Assembly (NCBI GenBank): GCA_910586225.1
Contig: CAJUIL010000009.1
Span: 50,858 to 114,857 of the forward strand
Reading direction: 5' to 3'
Source: an uncultured Eubacterium sp.
Lineage (GTDB): Bacteria > Bacillota > Clostridia > Lachnospirales > Lachnospiraceae
Length of the DNA: 64,000 nt
This document shows positions 62,378 through 64,000 of the stretch, in pieces. Position numbers and translations under genes: made by a program. Position 1 is the first letter of the stretch, and every line of letters begins with the position of its first letter. The notes beneath the pieces were generated by a model, which did no database searches, was not told the DNA's origin, and was given only the letters and a program-made list of their open reading frames with translations.

Positions 62378-62560
62378 CTAACCGTTATATTCTTCCAACT
62401 CCTGCACCTGCCGCAGTTCCCTTTTATTGTTCTTGTGTGTTCGATTCCCCTTGCACCACTCACATCCGCCATGATTTCGACACGACTTCGCTATAGCTTT
62501 CGCTCCACGGTATGGCTTGCGGTGTTCTTTTCCGTGGGTGATGGATTGGCTAAGGCTCAT
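62378..62560 (-). CDS. Small phage protein with Cys/His cluster
   Basis: 60 residues from ATG 62560 (MSLSQSITHGKEHRKPYRGA); the frame extends to 62599 inside the previous gene. SCRNHGGCEWCKGNRTHKNN may bind zinc. The pattern recurs in Firmicutes phages. The start overlaps the preceding DUF551-like gene by 11 bp. Confidence 0.65.
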   Translation of the reverse strand: MSLSQSITHGKEHRKPYRGAKAIAKSCRNHGGCEWCKGNRTHKNNKRELRQVQELEEYNG

Positions 62561-62993
62561 GGTATGGCTCTGGTAGAGGTTGCCATGCGATAATCTCATG
62601 ATAATGATTATTCAGAGGAAATGTCTTTCCTTTGAAATAAGCCACAAACGGACGCTGATTTTTCGCATAAACTAAATACCAACCCTTTTCTTCTGGCAGT
62701 CTATCCTTGCACGGAATCCACCCACCACCGCAATCCTCCGCTGACCGTTGCATATTTTCCGCTTTAAAATGTCGTCTTTTACATTCTTCTGTGCAAGGAA
62801 TTTCTATAATATCTGCTCCTGGGCATCCGTCACAATACTCTTTCGCTTGCAGTTTGGCAGATAAGGCTTCTATGGTGTCGGCGGCTTCTCCAATTGCATC
62901 CTGAAATTCAGATTCATGCATTCCTAATTCCGAATCGTAAATCACTATGTTTGACAACTTTTTCAAATACTCTATCTGTTCGATAATACTCAT
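62550..62993 (-). CDS. DUF551-like phage protein
   Basis: 147 residues. The second half has WIPCKDRLPEEKGWYLVYAK and ends IIAWQPLPEPYHEP, the DUF551 signature of a widespread phage family of unknown role. The first half is helical with a Cys-rich spot (CDGCPGAD...CTEECK). Compact phage spacing supports it. Confidence 0.8.
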   Translation of the reverse strand: MSIIEQIEYLKKLSNIVIYDSELGMHESEFQDAIGEAADTIEALSAKLQAKEYCDGCPGADIIEIPCTEECKRRHFKAENMQRSAEDCGGGWIPCKDRLPEEKGWYLVYAKNQRPFVAYFKGKTFPLNNHYHEIIAWQPLPEPYHEP

Positions 62994-63012
62994 TCTGTTA
63001 ACCCTCCCAAAA

Positions 63013-63219
63013 TCATTTATTTTTTATGGCCCTTTTTACTCTTTTCGCAGAATCCCAAGGATTAACCAACGCTTCAACTCCACCATGAAAATCACAGCTA
63101 TCTGCTTCAATCCCATTTTTATCAAGCCATTTTGACAGTCTATGATCAGCGTCGTTAAACTGTGACGCTAAATTTGCCCTCGTATTGATAAGTTTTTCAA
63201 TGTATTTTGGTATCTTCAT
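63013..63219 (-). CDS. Small phage protein, unknown
   Basis: 68 residues: YIEKLINTRANLASQFNDAD, then LDKNGIEADSCDFHGGVEAL, with a basic end. Proteins of this pattern occur in clostridial phages. No function is known to me. Confidence 0.6.
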   Translation of the reverse strand: MKIPKYIEKLINTRANLASQFNDADHRLSKWLDKNGIEADSCDFHGGVEALVNPWDSAKRVKRAIKNK

Positions 63220-63262
63220 TTTCCTATCCTCTCCTTACCACATTGGCAGATGCTTCCTGATA

Positions 63263-63460
63263 TTATTCACCCATCAAAAATTTATGGTATTCTTCTTGTA
63301 TTTGAAAAAGTCTTTCATTTGCCATTTGAACCCTGTCAATATATTCAGATGGACTTTTCGGGCAGCCAATAATGTCAATAATTTCTTTTGATAGATTGTA
63401 TCTTTCAATCATTATTTCTTTTGATATTTCACGATTTATCAGACTATTTATATCAATCAT
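63263..63460 (-). CDS. Small phage protein, unknown
   Basis: 65 residues, helical (INREISKEIMIERYNLSKEI, ANERLFQIQEEYHKFLMG). It lies 28 bp downstream of the terminase stop. Not recognised; gene status rests on packing and frame. Confidence 0.5.
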   Translation of the reverse strand: MIDINSLINREISKEIMIERYNLSKEIIDIIGCPKSPSEYIDRVQMANERLFQIQEEYHKFLMGE

Positions 63461-63488
63461 ATCTTTCCCTTTCTACCACATATCCATT

Positions 63489-64000
63489 TTAATATTTCCA
63501 CCGCAACCGCCGCCGCAGGAATGTATAGCAAAAATATCTGTCACTATCCATGCAGTGGTCGAACTCCTTTATAACAGCATCCTCCGGGCTTTCCATATCC
63601 CACGAATACAGCCCGTACTCATTTATGGTCGCTTCACAATCCTCGTGATAGCTGATTATCCCTCTGTTTAGGAATGTGGTCTGCACCCGTATTCCGTCCA
63701 ATACGTCATTTTCTGCACCCTTGGCAATGTACTTACTATGCTTCTTGATTGTTTCAATAAACGAAGCTGCTGACGGGTCAACGATGATAAAGGTTAATTT
63801 CCTATCCCCTATCAGCTTGCATATTTCCTGATAATGCATTTCATCATCTCGCCGGATTCCCGTTTCTTTGCTGTCATAGTAGTATTCAGATTCCTTTTGC
63901 GCCCGTTTTCCATCAAACGCCCACAATCCAGCAGCAAACGGGTTGACAGTTCCATAGTCCACAGACACAACCCATTCTTTTTCCCCGGTCATGTGCTTGT
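63489..64000 (-). CDS. Phage terminase large subunit, C-terminal part (cut by window edge)
   Basis: The frame is open to the right edge, so the ATG at 63992 is internal. The nuclease half is visible: EWVVSVDYGTVNPFAAGLW (first acidic metal ligand), FIIVDPSAASFIETI (second) and SPEDAVIKEFDHCMDSDRY (late ligand). This RNase H-like domain cuts the concatemer during packaging. The ATPase half is outside the window. It heads the visible late-gene block, which reads toward the integrase. Confidence 0.88.
   Translation of the reverse strand, partial: KHMTGEKEWVVSVDYGTVNPFAAGLWAFDGKRAQKESEYYYDSKETGIRRDDEMHYQEICKLIGDRKLTFIIVDPSAASFIETIKKHSKYIAKGAENDVLDGIRVQTTFLNRGIISYHEDCEATINEYGLYSWDMESPEDAVIKEFDHCMDSDRYFCYTFLRRRLRWKY

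Overview
The window looks like chromosome from an anaerobic, spore-forming Bacillota, most likely Lachnospiraceae-like. The reasons are pyruvate:ferredoxin oxidoreductase, an alpha/beta-type small acid-soluble spore protein, the clostridial order tig-clpP-clpX-lon-engB, a nifS-nifU-mnmA set, and teichoic-acid-type polymer genes. Nearly every gene lies on the minus strand, so operons read from high to low coordinates. Identification rests on protein motifs only. I saw no rRNA, tRNA or CRISPR array. REGION 1 (1-6807) is a surface-polysaccharide operon: an XRE regulator, a Wzz-like protein, a FlaA1/CapD-type 4,6-dehydratase, a family-2 glycosyltransferase, a GmhA-like isomerase, a family-9 (heptosyltransferase-type) glycosyltransferase and a truncated family-2 glycosyltransferase. 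Its promoter lies between two 24-bp inverted repeats (6873-6896 and 7164-7187) that also enclose an opposed promoter and a terminator. That layout resembles an invertible phase-variation switch. REGION 2 (7265-12320) is an AT-rich four-gene cassette: a large HerA/VirB4-like ATPase, an Ala/Gly-rich hydrophobic protein and two unrecognised proteins, one with a coiled coil and a lipoyl-like tail. It sits between the two polysaccharide loci and is the best candidate here for an undescribed system. REGION 3 (12615-27514) is a polyol-phosphate (teichoic-acid-like) operon from one consensus promoter at 27634-27662: three CDP-polyol phosphotransferases, two cytidylyltransferases, a TarJ-like dehydrogenase, an SDR epimerase, two pyruvyltransferase-family proteins (one fused to a degenerate phosphodiesterase domain) and a 1232-residue secreted metallophosphatase. 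It ends at a terminator at 12545-12597. REGION 4 (27695-49791) is mostly core: an AAA ATPase, pyruvate:ferredoxin oxidoreductase behind a small DUF3787 protein, a MarR regulator with citrate synthase and MetY, gene remnants, an orphan CIRCE heat-shock operator, an Fe-S/tRNA-thiolation operon, the protein quality-control operon, and a spore-protein gene with a sigma-G-like promoter. REGION 5 (49991-56471) holds secreted and accessory proteins: an SGNH hydrolase, a DJ-1 family protein, a CYTH protein, a DUF1653 protein with internal repeats, a subtilase and a tyrosine phosphatase. REGION 6 (56659-64000) is the end of a prophage. Integrase and excisionase directly follow minor capsid, portal and terminase genes, with no major capsid or tail genes between, so it is probably deleted or rearranged.
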